A stretch of 64,000 nt of DNA from Candidatus Electryonea clarkiae (GCA_030765455.1 JAVCCM010000131.1:29704-93703), one strand, 5' to 3'; positions 26,912 to 35,491 are shown, counted from the stretch's first letter. Notes: generated from the sequence alone by a model not told the origin. A program made the numbers and translations.

Positions 26912-28258
26912 ATGAGGAAAATAGTATCTGATTTTCAACAGTTATTTATGCTTATTAGTTCCGGTTTCATAATATTGATATCGTTTAATCAATTAACTCC
27001 AGCTTATTCTGCGACTCAACAGTCATCATCTTTAGACAGTATTGAAACATGGAAGAAAAATAATCTGAAAAGACCTGTCTTGGAAGTAATTGGCGAAACA
27101 ACCGGTGATATTGTATATCTACCATTCCGTTTGCCTTTAATCGGAATGCGCGAAAGCATTAAAATTATTGACAACACGAAAATAATCCAACAAATAAACG
27201 ACTTGCTTGAATCGGATGACGGTACTCGCAAGCTGGCATTTATTGCTTCTCCAAGCACAGGGCTCGGAGGACATTACAAACAAATGAAATTGGTTACTGA
27301 TTCTACAACGATTTCTCTTAAGGCGTCAGCCTGGGCGCATAGAATGCAATCGTATGAATTGAGTTTAACCAATATGCCGATTTATAGAAGTATCTTTGTT
27401 GAACCATTAATCTCATATCAATTTCTTTCGACTGAACCATACTTCGGTCTTCGCGATTCTTCTGACTATTCATATAAAAGCAATTTCGCCCTGGAAAAAT
27501 CCATAGGTGAGATAAATCTGGTTCTTTATCCTGTAAAAAGTGGATATTTAAAAGCAACCGGTGGAATGGAGGTAAATCATACATTCCGTGGATACGATAC
27601 GGATTATGAATTTGAGGGAGATATTGAATCTCCCTGGTCACCCAATCTTGCTCCACTTAACAGTCTTGCAGGCGCTGGGGAATCTGTACAGATGACCCAT
27701 TTAGCCATTGAAGCCGGGATTGATACCAAGAATCACATTGGAATCCCCTCAGCGGGTTATGAAATAAATACGTCAGCCGGATATTACGATCAGACAAACG
27801 GCGATGATTATAAATTTTGGCTCGGGACATTTAATTTTACTAAGTACACTCATCTTATTTACAAAAGGGTGATCGTCCTGCGATTTGGCGGCGAACTCAG
27901 GGATCCATTAGCGGGCGATAATAGCATTCCATTTTATCATTGGAGTTCATTAGGTGGAACTGGATCATTGCGAGGATTCGATCGTGATCGTTTTCGTGAT
28001 AAAGATGCTATGTACGGTTCTTTAGAATATCGCTATCCATTAAGAAATTACTGGGATAAATTCGGTCTCGATTTTCTATATTTTGTCGATGGTGGCAAGG
28101 TTATGGAGGATTTTCAAGTTGACTATTCAGAAGGATCATATCAGATTGGTTTTGGTTTTGGCTTGAGAGCCTGGAACATCGATTCAGGTGAGACCATGAA
28201 AATGGAAGTCGGATTCAGCCGTGAAGTTGTTAAAGTCTATTTTGTGCTGGGATTATAA
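26912..28258 (+). CDS. Omp85/surface-antigen family outer-membrane barrel
   Basis: 448 residues from ATG 26912 (the frame opens at TTG 26900). A signal peptide is visible (FIILISFNQLTPAYSA). The C-terminal part has the bacterial surface antigen (D15) signature: LGGTGSLRGFDRDRFRDKDA, LEYRYPLRNYWDK, FLYFVDGGKV and an end rich in barrel strands (VYFVLGL). No POTRA repeats are obvious in the first 200 residues, so it looks like a barrel-only Omp85 relative rather than BamA. The next gene begins 2 bases after its stop, so the barrel, the kinase-like protein and the phosphoesterase are one operon. Confidence 0.85.
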   Translation: MRKIVSDFQQLFMLISSGFIILISFNQLTPAYSATQQSSSLDSIETWKKNNLKRPVLEVIGETTGDIVYLPFRLPLIGMRESIKIIDNTKIIQQINDLLESDDGTRKLAFIASPSTGLGGHYKQMKLVTDSTTISLKASAWAHRMQSYELSLTNMPIYRSIFVEPLISYQFLSTEPYFGLRDSSDYSYKSNFALEKSIGEINLVLYPVKSGYLKATGGMEVNHTFRGYDTDYEFEGDIESPWSPNLAPLNSLAGAGESVQMTHLAIEAGIDTKNHIGIPSAGYEINTSAGYYDQTNGDDYKFWLGTFNFTKYTHLIYKRVIVLRFGGELRDPLAGDNSIPFYHWSSLGGTGSLRGFDRDRFRDKDAMYGSLEYRYPLRNYWDKFGLDFLYFVDGGKVMEDFQVDYSEGSYQIGFGFGLRAWNIDSGETMKMEVGFSREVVKVYFVLGL

Positions 28259-28260
28259 CT

Positions 28261-29973
28261 ATGAGCATTAACAAAAAGCTATTTATCTATAACTATTCAT
28301 CAGTCGCATTCGTTCTAATTTTCACTTCAATTTTTGGTATAACTCTCTCCGGCTATTCTTTTGAACCGTTCGTCGCTCCTGAACTGGTACCTGATGACAG
28401 AACTCCTGTTCCACTTCCAGAATTTCGTTCCGCAGAAAATGATCTTGCTGATTCTTTTGATAAACAGTTTATAGTCCAGGGTGATCAGATGTTGGATTTT
28501 CCCCGGACCCTGACAAAGATATCAGGAAGACCCAGGCAAGCTTTGAATGCAGATGCTTTCGGAGAAGTACGAAACTCGAGCTGGTTCACCAACAGAAATG
28601 CTTTTACACATATGACATTAGCAGAAATAGCTCAAGGACCCGGCATATACTCTGGACCGGATACTTCTGCTGCCTGGCAGATTGTCCGCGCTAAAGCTGA
28701 GGGAGTTACTATTGGCTTCCACATAATAGACAGCCGGGGTGATAAATATGTAATAAAATTTGATCCCATTGGATATGCCGGATTGAACAGTGGAGCAGAA
28801 GTCGTCTGCACCAAACTTTATTATGCCGCAGGTTTTAATGTCCCTGAAAACACAACGGTGTACTTTCGCCCTGAAATACTGGTGCTCGGTGAAAAAGTAA
28901 AGTTCACCGACAAAAAGGGGCGCAAGAGGTATATGAATCAGCAGGATTTCGAAGAAATTATGCTGCGAGTTGAAATCAGCCCGAACGGATTGATCCAGGC
29001 TGCAGCCAGCAAATATATCGAAGGCAAACTGCTTGGTCCTTTTCATTTCGATGGAGTAAGAGAAGATGATCCGAATGATTTTATTCCACATGAACACAGG
29101 AGGGAAGTTAGAGGTCTAAAAATCATTGGGATCTGGCTCAACAACATAGATGCCAAATCCAATAATTCAATGGATACTTATATAGGTGAAGACGGTGAGG
29201 GTTTCGTCAGGCACTACATGATGGATTTTGGCTCAAATCTCGGTAGCGGTTCGAAAGGTCCTCAACCACAGTATCGAGGACATGAGAATGAATTTGATCC
29301 TCATGAGGCTCTTTTTAAGATCGGAACTTTGGGACTGTGGATTCGATCATGGGAAAAACCTGATTCGGTGCATTTTCCCACAGTAGGCAGGTTCAGCGCA
29401 GATTTGCTTGAACCGGATAAGTTCAAATTTATTATCCCAAATACCGCATACGATAATTGCACTGATCTTGATGCATATTGGGGAACAAAACTGGTAATGT
29501 CTTTCACCGAGGATCAAATTGAGACTGCTGTTGCTGCAGGTCCCTATAGTGCTGAAGCAGGTAAATATCTGACAAAGGTATTAATAGAACGACGTGATGT
29601 AATCGGCAAACATTGGTTTGGTCGGGTTAATCCACTTGATAATTTTGAGATTAGTAAGAATCAGGATGCAACAGTACTTAATTTCACTGACCTCGCTGTT
29701 AGTACAGGACTGGAAGATAAATCCGGCTCGAAATATCATTACGAGATTCGCAGTATTGACAACCAGAAAATCGAATCGGGTGTGTTAGAGAATAACAACC
29801 TTTCCCTTGCAAGTATTATGAAACTTAAAGAAAGGGGTGGGGTACAATATGAAATTACATTTAGAATTAAACGGGAATCTCAAAAGAAATTAAGTAAATG
29901 GGTAAAGGTTTACCTGGAATTAGACAAATCATCCACAATGCCAGTCCTTGTCGGGCTGAAACGTCAGGAATAA
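28261..29973 (+). CDS. Secreted protein with protein-kinase-like fold signatures
   Basis: 570 residues with a signal or anchor segment (residues 14-32). No family is known to me, but a kinase-type set of motifs appears in the right order: YVIKFD with Lys166 (beta-3 Lys), GAEVVCTKLYY with Glu180 (helix C), NNIDAKSNN with Asp297-x-Lys299-x-x-Asn302 (catalytic loop) and MMDFG with Asp322-Phe-Gly (metal loop). The spacing is like that of HipA, CotH and Fam20-type kinases. The residues after about 470 look like a separate beta domain. Being exported, it could phosphorylate secreted proteins or small molecules in the periplasm. It stands between an Omp85 barrel and a metallophosphoesterase, an attractive kinase/phosphatase pairing (inference). 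Confidence 0.72.
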   Translation: MSINKKLFIYNYSSVAFVLIFTSIFGITLSGYSFEPFVAPELVPDDRTPVPLPEFRSAENDLADSFDKQFIVQGDQMLDFPRTLTKISGRPRQALNADAFGEVRNSSWFTNRNAFTHMTLAEIAQGPGIYSGPDTSAAWQIVRAKAEGVTIGFHIIDSRGDKYVIKFDPIGYAGLNSGAEVVCTKLYYAAGFNVPENTTVYFRPEILVLGEKVKFTDKKGRKRYMNQQDFEEIMLRVEISPNGLIQAAASKYIEGKLLGPFHFDGVREDDPNDFIPHEHRREVRGLKIIGIWLNNIDAKSNNSMDTYIGEDGEGFVRHYMMDFGSNLGSGSKGPQPQYRGHENEFDPHEALFKIGTLGLWIRSWEKPDSVHFPTVGRFSADLLEPDKFKFIIPNTAYDNCTDLDAYWGTKLVMSFTEDQIETAVAAGPYSAEAGKYLTKVLIERRDVIGKHWFGRVNPLDNFEISKNQDATVLNFTDLAVSTGLEDKSGSKYHYEIRSIDNQKIESGVLENNNLSLASIMKLKERGGVQYEITFRIKRESQKKLSKWVKVYLELDKSSTMPVLVGLKRQE

Positions 29974-29982
29974 ATACAACAA

Positions 29983-31290
29983 ATGAGACCAAACAATTTA
30001 AACGGGAGAATATTTCCTAAGAATTTTTTTGCGCCTTTGCGTCATTGCGTGAAAAAACAATTTCCATCAATAGTAGTTTTTTCAATTATAATTTCAACAT
30101 TTATAGGTTGTTCAGGAAAAGGACTATTACTGGATCATATCACTCCCGAAGAAGCAAGAGTTCAAAAGCTTGTTCCTGATGAGACAAAATCAGAAAATCC
30201 AACCTTCATTGTTATTGGCGACACCCAATCCGGATTAAAAGTTGTCGAGAAATTCGCCAGGCGTGAAAACTGGCGAACCTGGAAAATGTTGATTTTTCCG
30301 TTCTATGAACTATACTGGCTCGGAAACGGAATATATGGTGGTATCAATTATCTTCGGGGAGTTCCCGATGAGGGAGCGCACAGCAGAAAGTTAATGCGGG
30401 AAGTGCTTTACCGTGATTCAAAAAAACTTGACGTTGATTTCATCCTTGATAACGGTGATATATGCGCCTACGATGGACGCCGTCCGGATCATTGGAAACT
30501 CTTTCTGAAAGAGAATAAATGGGACCATCCACTTTTAAATGAAATTCCCTTCTTGCCGGTAGTAGGTAATCATGACAGGGTTAATGATACCGAGTATGGA
30601 CGACAAAATTATCAGGCGGTTTTTGATTATCCCCAATTTTATTCAGTAGAATTCAAGGATGCTGTACTAATTACCCTGGATTCTGACATTATAATCGATC
30701 AGAAAAATGATATCAATCCTGCTGAGCAGGAAGCTCTGTTCAGTAAATGGTTTGTTTCGGATGAAGGTTCCGGTCAAACGTCATGGCTGGAAGATCAACT
30801 CCACAAATATCGTGATAAACCTTTTAAAATTTTGGCGATGCATCATGCACCCATCACATTTGGCTGGCATTACAAAGACTGGTATAGGGCATCAAACGGC
30901 GATAAACTGGTAGAAAAAAGGAAAAAATTCCTCGAATTACTCAGGAAAGAGAAAGTTCATGTGCTATTTTCAGGACATGAGCATAATTACCAGCATAATA
31001 TTCTTCATTTTCCTGAGAAAACAGGGGACACTGAATGGGATTTACACCTTATCACCAGCAGTAGTGGAGGAGCACCACCAAGGAGTCTTTCAACTGAAAG
31101 AAAAATCGAAAAAATTCAATCTCTTTATAGACGGGAAGATTTTGATGTTAAAAATGTGATGTTTGAAAAAGAGTACCATTATTGTATAGTTACACCTGGA
31201 GAAGATAGACTGCTAATCCAAACAATGGAAGTTGAACCGGGCGGTGATCATGAAGTTGAATTGATGGAAGAAATTGTGGTTTATCCATAG
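29983..31290 (+). CDS. Lipoprotein metallophosphoesterase (calcineurin-like)
   Basis: Up to 435 residues. Complete metallophosphatase motifs: VIGDTQSG, LDNGDICAYDGRR, VVGNHDR, MHHAP and FSGHEHNYQHN, so a two-metal phosphatase or nucleotidase is expected. A lipobox (FIGC) sits about 43 residues in, after a hydrophobic stretch. The ATG at 29983 would give an unusually long N-region, and that region is mainly an interspersed repeat (30024-30060); GTG 30049 would give a well-formed lipoprotein signal (MKKQFPSIVVFSIIISTFIG). I report the longer frame but think GTG 30049 possible. It ends the operon with the Omp85 barrel and the kinase-like protein. Confidence 0.88.
   Translation: MRPNNLNGRIFPKNFFAPLRHCVKKQFPSIVVFSIIISTFIGCSGKGLLLDHITPEEARVQKLVPDETKSENPTFIVIGDTQSGLKVVEKFARRENWRTWKMLIFPFYELYWLGNGIYGGINYLRGVPDEGAHSRKLMREVLYRDSKKLDVDFILDNGDICAYDGRRPDHWKLFLKENKWDHPLLNEIPFLPVVGNHDRVNDTEYGRQNYQAVFDYPQFYSVEFKDAVLITLDSDIIIDQKNDINPAEQEALFSKWFVSDEGSGQTSWLEDQLHKYRDKPFKILAMHHAPITFGWHYKDWYRASNGDKLVEKRKKFLELLRKEKVHVLFSGHEHNYQHNILHFPEKTGDTEWDLHLITSSSGGAPPRSLSTERKIEKIQSLYRREDFDVKNVMFEKEYHYCIVTPGEDRLLIQTMEVEPGGDHEVELMEEIVVYP
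30024..30060 (-). repeat. Interspersed CACGCAAAGACGCAAAGG repeat inside a coding N-terminus
   Basis: Read on the minus strand, TTTTTTCACGCAATGACGCA and the following AAGGCGCAAAAA match the intergenic copy at 43472-43510 with only a few differences. It overlaps the first codons of the metallophosphoesterase gene and encodes part of its odd leader. Confidence 0.6.
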
Positions 31291-31386
31291 TTTACATTTG
31301 ATAATCTTATTACAATAATTTTTTGATAATTCAGTTTTTGACAAATTTTATTTATCTTCACATGAAGTTATGCGAGGGAGTTTTAA

Positions 31387-31716
31387 ATGATCGGAATGAT
31401 AATTGATGCTATTCTATTCTGGTTTATAACAGTATTTGTCAGCCAACAACACCGGTTGATTTGGTGGGAGTTTTTATTATGGTTGGTAATAGCGGAGGTA
31501 GGAAGCGCTTTAATAATGTTCGTGAGTACGTCATTAGGTGAAGTAAGCTCATCTTTGTTAGGAATAGCAGTGATGTGTGGAATATTGTACTATGCACTCC
31601 ATTATCGGTTCGGTGTATCAAGTCTCAAAGAAAAAAACATGATTATTGGAATATTTTTCGGATTTTTGATTTTTATTAATCTCGTATTAGGTATTCTTTT
31701 TAGCTTTGCTATCTAA
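31387..31716 (+). CDS. Small multi-pass membrane protein, paralogue 1
   Basis: 109 residues, nearly all hydrophobic, with three or four transmembrane helices (about 4-20, 27-48, 54-73, 84-107). GAGGGAG lies upstream of the start. The sequence FWFITVFVSQQHRLIWWEF and SSLGEVSSSLLGI are shared almost word for word with the protein at 33354, so they are paralogues about 1.6 kb apart. I recognise no family. Between the copies lie mazEF and a lipoprotein gene, all in the same direction. Confidence 0.75.
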   Translation: MIGMIIDAILFWFITVFVSQQHRLIWWEFLLWLVIAEVGSALIMFVSTSLGEVSSSLLGIAVMCGILYYALHYRFGVSSLKEKNMIIGIFFGFLIFINLVLGILFSFAI

Positions 31717-31870
31717 TTTTACAGATTATGCTATATTTGGTACAATAGGGCACCCCCCAAGTATAATATAATGGTAGTTGAAATGCTCTCAGAGAAATAT
31801 TGAACCTTAAGATATAAGAAAAACGGAATAGAATAGATTAGAAACTTTTTCCCGATAATTCACAATTTAC

Positions 31871-31915
31871 TTGATTTTCTTATTTATTAAATGTATCTTT
31901 ATTGTATATACATTT
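31871..31915 (+). promoter_or_regulatory. Possible mazEF promoter with operator palindromes
   Basis: TTGATT (31871-31876) and TATCTT (31894-31899) are spaced 17 bases apart, which fits -35 and -10 boxes. Overlapping them are the inverted repeat AAATGTAT / ATACATTT (31889-31896 and 31908-31915) and the perfect 10-base palindrome TGTATATACA (31903-31912). MazE antitoxins usually repress their own promoter at such palindromes. The gene start is about 20 bases further on. Confidence 0.45.
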
Positions 31916-31933
31916 GCAATCCAAAGGTGAGTC

Positions 31934-32173
31934 ATGCAAACCAAAATCATGAAATGGGGAAACAGTCTTGCTATAAGAATCCCAAAAGTTTTTGCCAAAG
32001 AAGTATCGCTTGATGAAAAAGCCGAAGTCGATATTTCAATATCAGACGGTAACCTGATCATCAAACCTTCATCAGCACGTTACCAGTTACGGGATCTAAT
32101 TGGAAAAATAACCCCCGAAAATATTCACAACGAAACTGAATGGGGTAACTCCACGGGCAAAGAAATATGGTGA
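31934..32173 (+). CDS. mazE: MazE-like antitoxin (AbrB/SpoVT fold)
   Basis: 79 residues. MKWGNSLAIRIPKVFAKEVSL followed by DEKAEVDISISDGNLIIKP is the classic swapped-hairpin AbrB/MazE DNA-binding domain; the rest (RYQLRDLIGKITPENIHNETEWG) is the toxin-binding tail. AAGGTGA is 4 bases before the start. The stop overlaps the mazF start (ATGGTGA), so antitoxin and toxin are coupled. The antitoxin should bind both MazF and its own promoter; palindromes lie just upstream. Cognate pair with the downstream gene. Confidence 0.93.
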   Translation: MQTKIMKWGNSLAIRIPKVFAKEVSLDEKAEVDISISDGNLIIKPSSARYQLRDLIGKITPENIHNETEWGNSTGKEIW

Positions 32174-32508
32174 GAAATCAGTTTGTCCCTGATCGTGGCG
32201 ATTTTATCTGGTTGTCATTTACTCCCCAGGCAGGGCATGAACAGGCTGGAAGACGTCCTGCTCTTGTTTTATCACCAAAAGAATACAATAAACGATCTGG
32301 CTTAGCTCTTGTTTGTCCAGTCACAAGTCAAATCAAGGAGTATCCTTTTGAAGTCTTGTTGCCATCAAAACTCAAAGTATCGGGAGTAATACTGTCTGAT
32401 CATGTAAGAAGTGTTGACTGGCGGGCAAGAAATGCAGAAATCATTCAGCAAGCGCCTATCCAGACTTTGAATGAAGTCCTTGCGAAGATTGATGTGTTGT
32501 TATCGTAA
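32167..32508 (+). CDS. mazF: MazF-like endoribonuclease toxin
   Basis: 113 residues of the PemK/MazF family: VPDRGDFIWLSFTPQAGHEQAGRRPALVLSP at the N-terminus, the central GLALVCPVTSQIK, and SGVILSDHVRSVDWRAR towards the end are all family signatures. MazF toxins cut mRNA or tRNA at short sequences and stop growth until neutralised by MazE. The start overlaps the antitoxin gene by 7 bases. The full length is present and the conserved Arg and Thr residues of the active site (QAGRRPALV and CPVTSQ) are kept, so it looks active. The cleavage sequence cannot be read from the gene. Confidence 0.93.
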   Translation: MVRNQFVPDRGDFIWLSFTPQAGHEQAGRRPALVLSPKEYNKRSGLALVCPVTSQIKEYPFEVLLPSKLKVSGVILSDHVRSVDWRARNAEIIQQAPIQTLNEVLAKIDVLLS

Positions 32509-32616
32509 ATGCTATCGCAATAACGATAGAATTAAATCACTATATAACTTTGCAGCAATCAATCAGGTCACTCTTTATAAAATAATTCATTAAATCTTAA
32601 CCGTTTGAGTTTTTAA

Positions 32617-33231
32617 ATGGATGATTTAAAGCACAAAAGCATGAATTCTGTTTTAGCCTATCTCTGCGCAAACGTATTTATAATATTGTCTTTCTTATTA
32701 ACCGGATGCGTATTTGATTGGGACGAACCTCGTTCGGTTTCAATAGATGCCAACCTATATCGTACTATTGATATACGTATGGAGAGCACAGTATGTGAAG
32801 TATACGTGATTGTTCGGAAAGGTGATTTCATCGATGATGCGCAAGTCAGTTTTGAACAATACGCACTTGCATTAGAATATAATCATGACTCGCAAAGACA
32901 TCGTTACGCATATGTTACTCCTCAGGATTTCTTTTTTGAAGAAGGTAAAGATTATACCATCACGGTAAATGTTCCAGGGGAACTTAATGTGTCGCCTACG
33001 GTACACGCAAAAGTTTTAAATCTACAAGGTTTTCCTGAAAATGACACGCTCTTTACGAACCAAATTATCCATTTAAATTGGAATGAGGATATTGAGCCTG
33101 ATAATTGTTTTTTAAGAGTAACTTTTGATGCACATAATGATAGTACCTCAACAATAGAGACTGAATCAAACAGAATATCTTGGAAAGTACCAGATGGTGA
33201 TTATGGCTCCGTTATAACATTATATTATTAA
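32617..33231 (+). CDS. Lipoprotein, possibly truncated by an in-frame stop
   Basis: 204 residues with lipobox LLTGC; ATG 32641 would give a neater signal (about 23 residues) than ATG 32617. The mature chain is beta-rich (YRTIDIRMESTVCEVYVIV, YTITVNVPGELNVSPTVH) and resembles the DUF4249-type lipoprotein only loosely. After the TAA at 33229-33231 the same frame stays open for 31 codons to TAA 33325, reading LSYGKRNKSTTWDDIYHY and EYKGSYILQPGDA, a plausible natural end. So the original protein may have been about 236 residues with Gln at the stop site. Function unknown. Confidence 0.65.
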   Translation: MDDLKHKSMNSVLAYLCANVFIILSFLLTGCVFDWDEPRSVSIDANLYRTIDIRMESTVCEVYVIVRKGDFIDDAQVSFEQYALALEYNHDSQRHRYAYVTPQDFFFEEGKDYTITVNVPGELNVSPTVHAKVLNLQGFPENDTLFTNQIIHLNWNEDIEPDNCFLRVTFDAHNDSTSTIETESNRISWKVPDGDYGSVITLYY

Positions 33232-33353
33232 TTGTCTTACGGCAAGAGAAATAAATCTACCACCTGGGACGATATTTATCATTATGAGTATAAAGGCAGC
33301 TACATATTACAGCCAGGCGACGCCTAAAATGATCAACCGGAAGGACTGGTAAA

Positions 33354-33674
33354 ATGGGAATATTCGCGTTAGTCTGGTTTTTGTTTGATGCTGCTCTCTT
33401 TTGGATAATTACGGTTTTTGTTAGTCAACAGCATAGGCTTGAGTGGTGGGAATTCGTCTTATGGATGATAATTGCAAAAACAGGCAGTGGTATAGTTGAA
33501 TATGCAAGTTCTTCATTAGGTGACACCATAGCATCAATATTTGGATTATTCGCAATGTGCGTAATACTATTTTTCGCATTGCACTCCCGATTCGGTGTTG
33601 GCAGTAGAAAAGAAAAATTTACGATAATTTCGTTGTATTTTGGTTTATTGTTTATCAGGGACCTGATTTTTTGA
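33354..33674 (+). CDS. Small multi-pass membrane protein, paralogue 2
   Basis: 106 residues with three or four predicted transmembrane helices. It is a paralogue of the protein at 31387: both contain FW-ITVFVSQQHRL, WWEF-LW and SSLG, and both have the pattern ALH-RFGV-S-KEK before the last helix. No family recognised. A GGAAGGA site precedes the start. It is the last gene in the block before the translocase genes. Confidence 0.75.
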   Translation: MGIFALVWFLFDAALFWIITVFVSQQHRLEWWEFVLWMIIAKTGSGIVEYASSSLGDTIASIFGLFAMCVILFFALHSRFGVGSRKEKFTIISLYFGLLFIRDLIF

Positions 33675-33771
33675 TGATCAGTTCATAATTATCAACATGT
33701 AATGTAGTAACCCTGGATCAGAGAATCGATCCTAAAAATACAACTAATAAACCGGGAAGTAGTAACTAATC

Positions 33772-35106
33772 ATGGCAAATCCATTTAAAGCATTTTTGAA
33801 CATCAAACGCAATGAGCTTCCATTAGCCTTGCTGATGTTTGGTTATTTTTTCCTGGTGATTACCAGTTTCTGGATATTGAAACCTCTTAAAAAAGGGCTG
33901 TTCATCCAGTACTATGATAAATCCGGCTTTGATCTGTTTTCATGGCATCTCGGAGCATCCCAGGCTGAACTGCTTGCCAAGGTGCTAAACATGTTTGTGG
34001 CGTTTTTAGCAGTAGTCGTTTTCACCTGGCTTGTCAGGCATTTTCACAGGCAGCAGCTTACCTGGATATTCACCATATTTTTCATGCTCTCATATTCAGT
34101 TTACAGCATGATAATTGCTAACCCCGGTCAAATTACGGTCTGGTCATTTTACCTGTTTGGCGATCTTTTCAGTACCTTGATGGTGGCGACTTTTTTTGCA
34201 TTCCTGAACGATTCCGTTGCACCCGATGCAGCCAAACGATTGTATGGGATAATTGGTCTTGGCGGTGTTACAGGCGGAGTTTTCGGAACTACTTTTTTAA
34301 GGATCTGGATCGATCAGGTTTCGATGCCCGGATGGTTATGGATCTGCTTTGGGATCGGAATATTAATTGTCGGGATATCAGCAGCGGCAGGGAGTATTGT
34401 AGAGAAAAGAACTGTAAATTTATCGGATACATCTAATAAAATTAAAGAAAAGAAATCTATTGATAATAAACAAGGAAAAGGCAAAAATCCCGCAATCGAA
34501 GGCGCTGCTTTAGTATTCCGTTCTCCCTACCTGTTATCTATCGTAGGAATTGTGGGACTATATGAAGTTGTTTCGACCTTGATGGATTTTCAATTTACCT
34601 CTACAATAGTGCATTTCCTCGATGGTCCGGCAATAGGAAAACAGTTTGCAACCGTTTTTACAATAACCAACTGGACTTCAATGCTGGTTCAATTCTTCCT
34701 GACCAGTTATATTATGACACGTTTCGGACTTACAACAGCATTGATGGTCCTTCCAATAGCTGCTCTCGTCGGTTCGATGGGATATCTTGCCGTTCCAATT
34801 CTCTGGATGGGGAGTTTGCTGAATACAACGGATAATGGTTTCAGTTACTCAATTAATCAATCTGCAAAAGAAACCCTGTATGTTCCTACCACAAAGGATG
34901 AAAAATATAAGGCAAAAGCATTTATTGATATGTTCGTTCAAAGATTTGCCAAAGCCCTTGCCGTTGGAATCAGCTTGCTTGTCACATCGATTTTTACCGA
35001 CTATTCAGCAATCAGGTGGCTGTCACTCGCAACTGTTGGAATTATAATATTATGGGTTTTCACAGTAAGATATGCTGGAAGAAAATTTAAAGAGATGACT
35101 GAATAA
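33772..35106 (+). CDS. ADP/ATP-translocase-family (Npt1/Npt2-like) membrane protein
   Basis: 444 residues with about twelve transmembrane helices. It resembles the bacterial and plastid nucleotide translocase family (TLC/AAA): FGYFFLVITSFWILKPLKKGLF in the first helix, YGIIGLGGVTGGVFGTTF in the middle, and the charged loop after the sixth helix (residues about 215-240, VEKRTVN ... KNPAIEG). In Rickettsia and Chlamydia such carriers exchange ATP for ADP; the free-living FCB homologues have unknown substrates. Its neighbour at 35492 belongs to the same family. The two are on the same strand, separated by an inverted pair of REP-like elements. Confidence 0.85.
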   Translation: MANPFKAFLNIKRNELPLALLMFGYFFLVITSFWILKPLKKGLFIQYYDKSGFDLFSWHLGASQAELLAKVLNMFVAFLAVVVFTWLVRHFHRQQLTWIFTIFFMLSYSVYSMIIANPGQITVWSFYLFGDLFSTLMVATFFAFLNDSVAPDAAKRLYGIIGLGGVTGGVFGTTFLRIWIDQVSMPGWLWICFGIGILIVGISAAAGSIVEKRTVNLSDTSNKIKEKKSIDNKQGKGKNPAIEGAALVFRSPYLLSIVGIVGLYEVVSTLMDFQFTSTIVHFLDGPAIGKQFATVFTITNWTSMLVQFFLTSYIMTRFGLTTALMVLPIAALVGSMGYLAVPILWMGSLLNTTDNGFSYSINQSAKETLYVPTTKDEKYKAKAFIDMFVQRFAKALAVGISLLVTSIFTDYSAIRWLSLATVGIIILWVFTVRYAGRKFKEMTE

Positions 35107-35160
35107 GCCCTTCGACATGTAAACTCATTTTCGAACACCGCTAAATGAATATTATAATTC

Positions 35161-35405
35161 TTCCCCGAAGGGGATAGATTTGAATAGCCATGGGTGATAA
35201 CCCATGGTGATGGTGATCCCTCTCTTCCACAACCCTGAAGGGGTTTGACCGGGAAGGAATGAAAAAGATTACGAGAAATCAATGTATATTGTATGCGAAA
35301 GATAATATCAATAGCTTATTGTTTAACCCCGTCAGGGTTGGATTGGTTTAATCTCAGTCCCACAGGTTAAAACCTGTGGCTATTCATATTATACCCTATC
35401 AGGGA
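35161..35405. repeat. Inverted pair of REP-like elements (BIME-like)
   Basis: Two copies of a three-hairpin element lie head to head. Copy 1 (+): CCCC-GAA-GGGG (35163-35173), GAATAG, an 8-bp stem CCATGGGT/ACCCATGG with GATA loop (35188-35207), and AACCC-TGAAG-GGGTT (35231-35245). Copy 2 (-) has the same order read in reverse: AACCC-CGTCA-GGGTT (35325-35339), CCACAGGT/ACCTGTGG (35360-35379), CTATTC, CCCT-ATC-AGGG (35394-35404). The 8-bp stems differ at two positions and both partners change together, so the pairing is conserved. It fills most of the 385-base gap. Confidence 0.85.
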
Positions 35406-35491
35406 AATTGTTTTCCATTTATCTTTTAATTATTCAAACTTATACAATTAATCATTATGATCCTTCAATTTCCAAAAGTACTTAGCACTAT

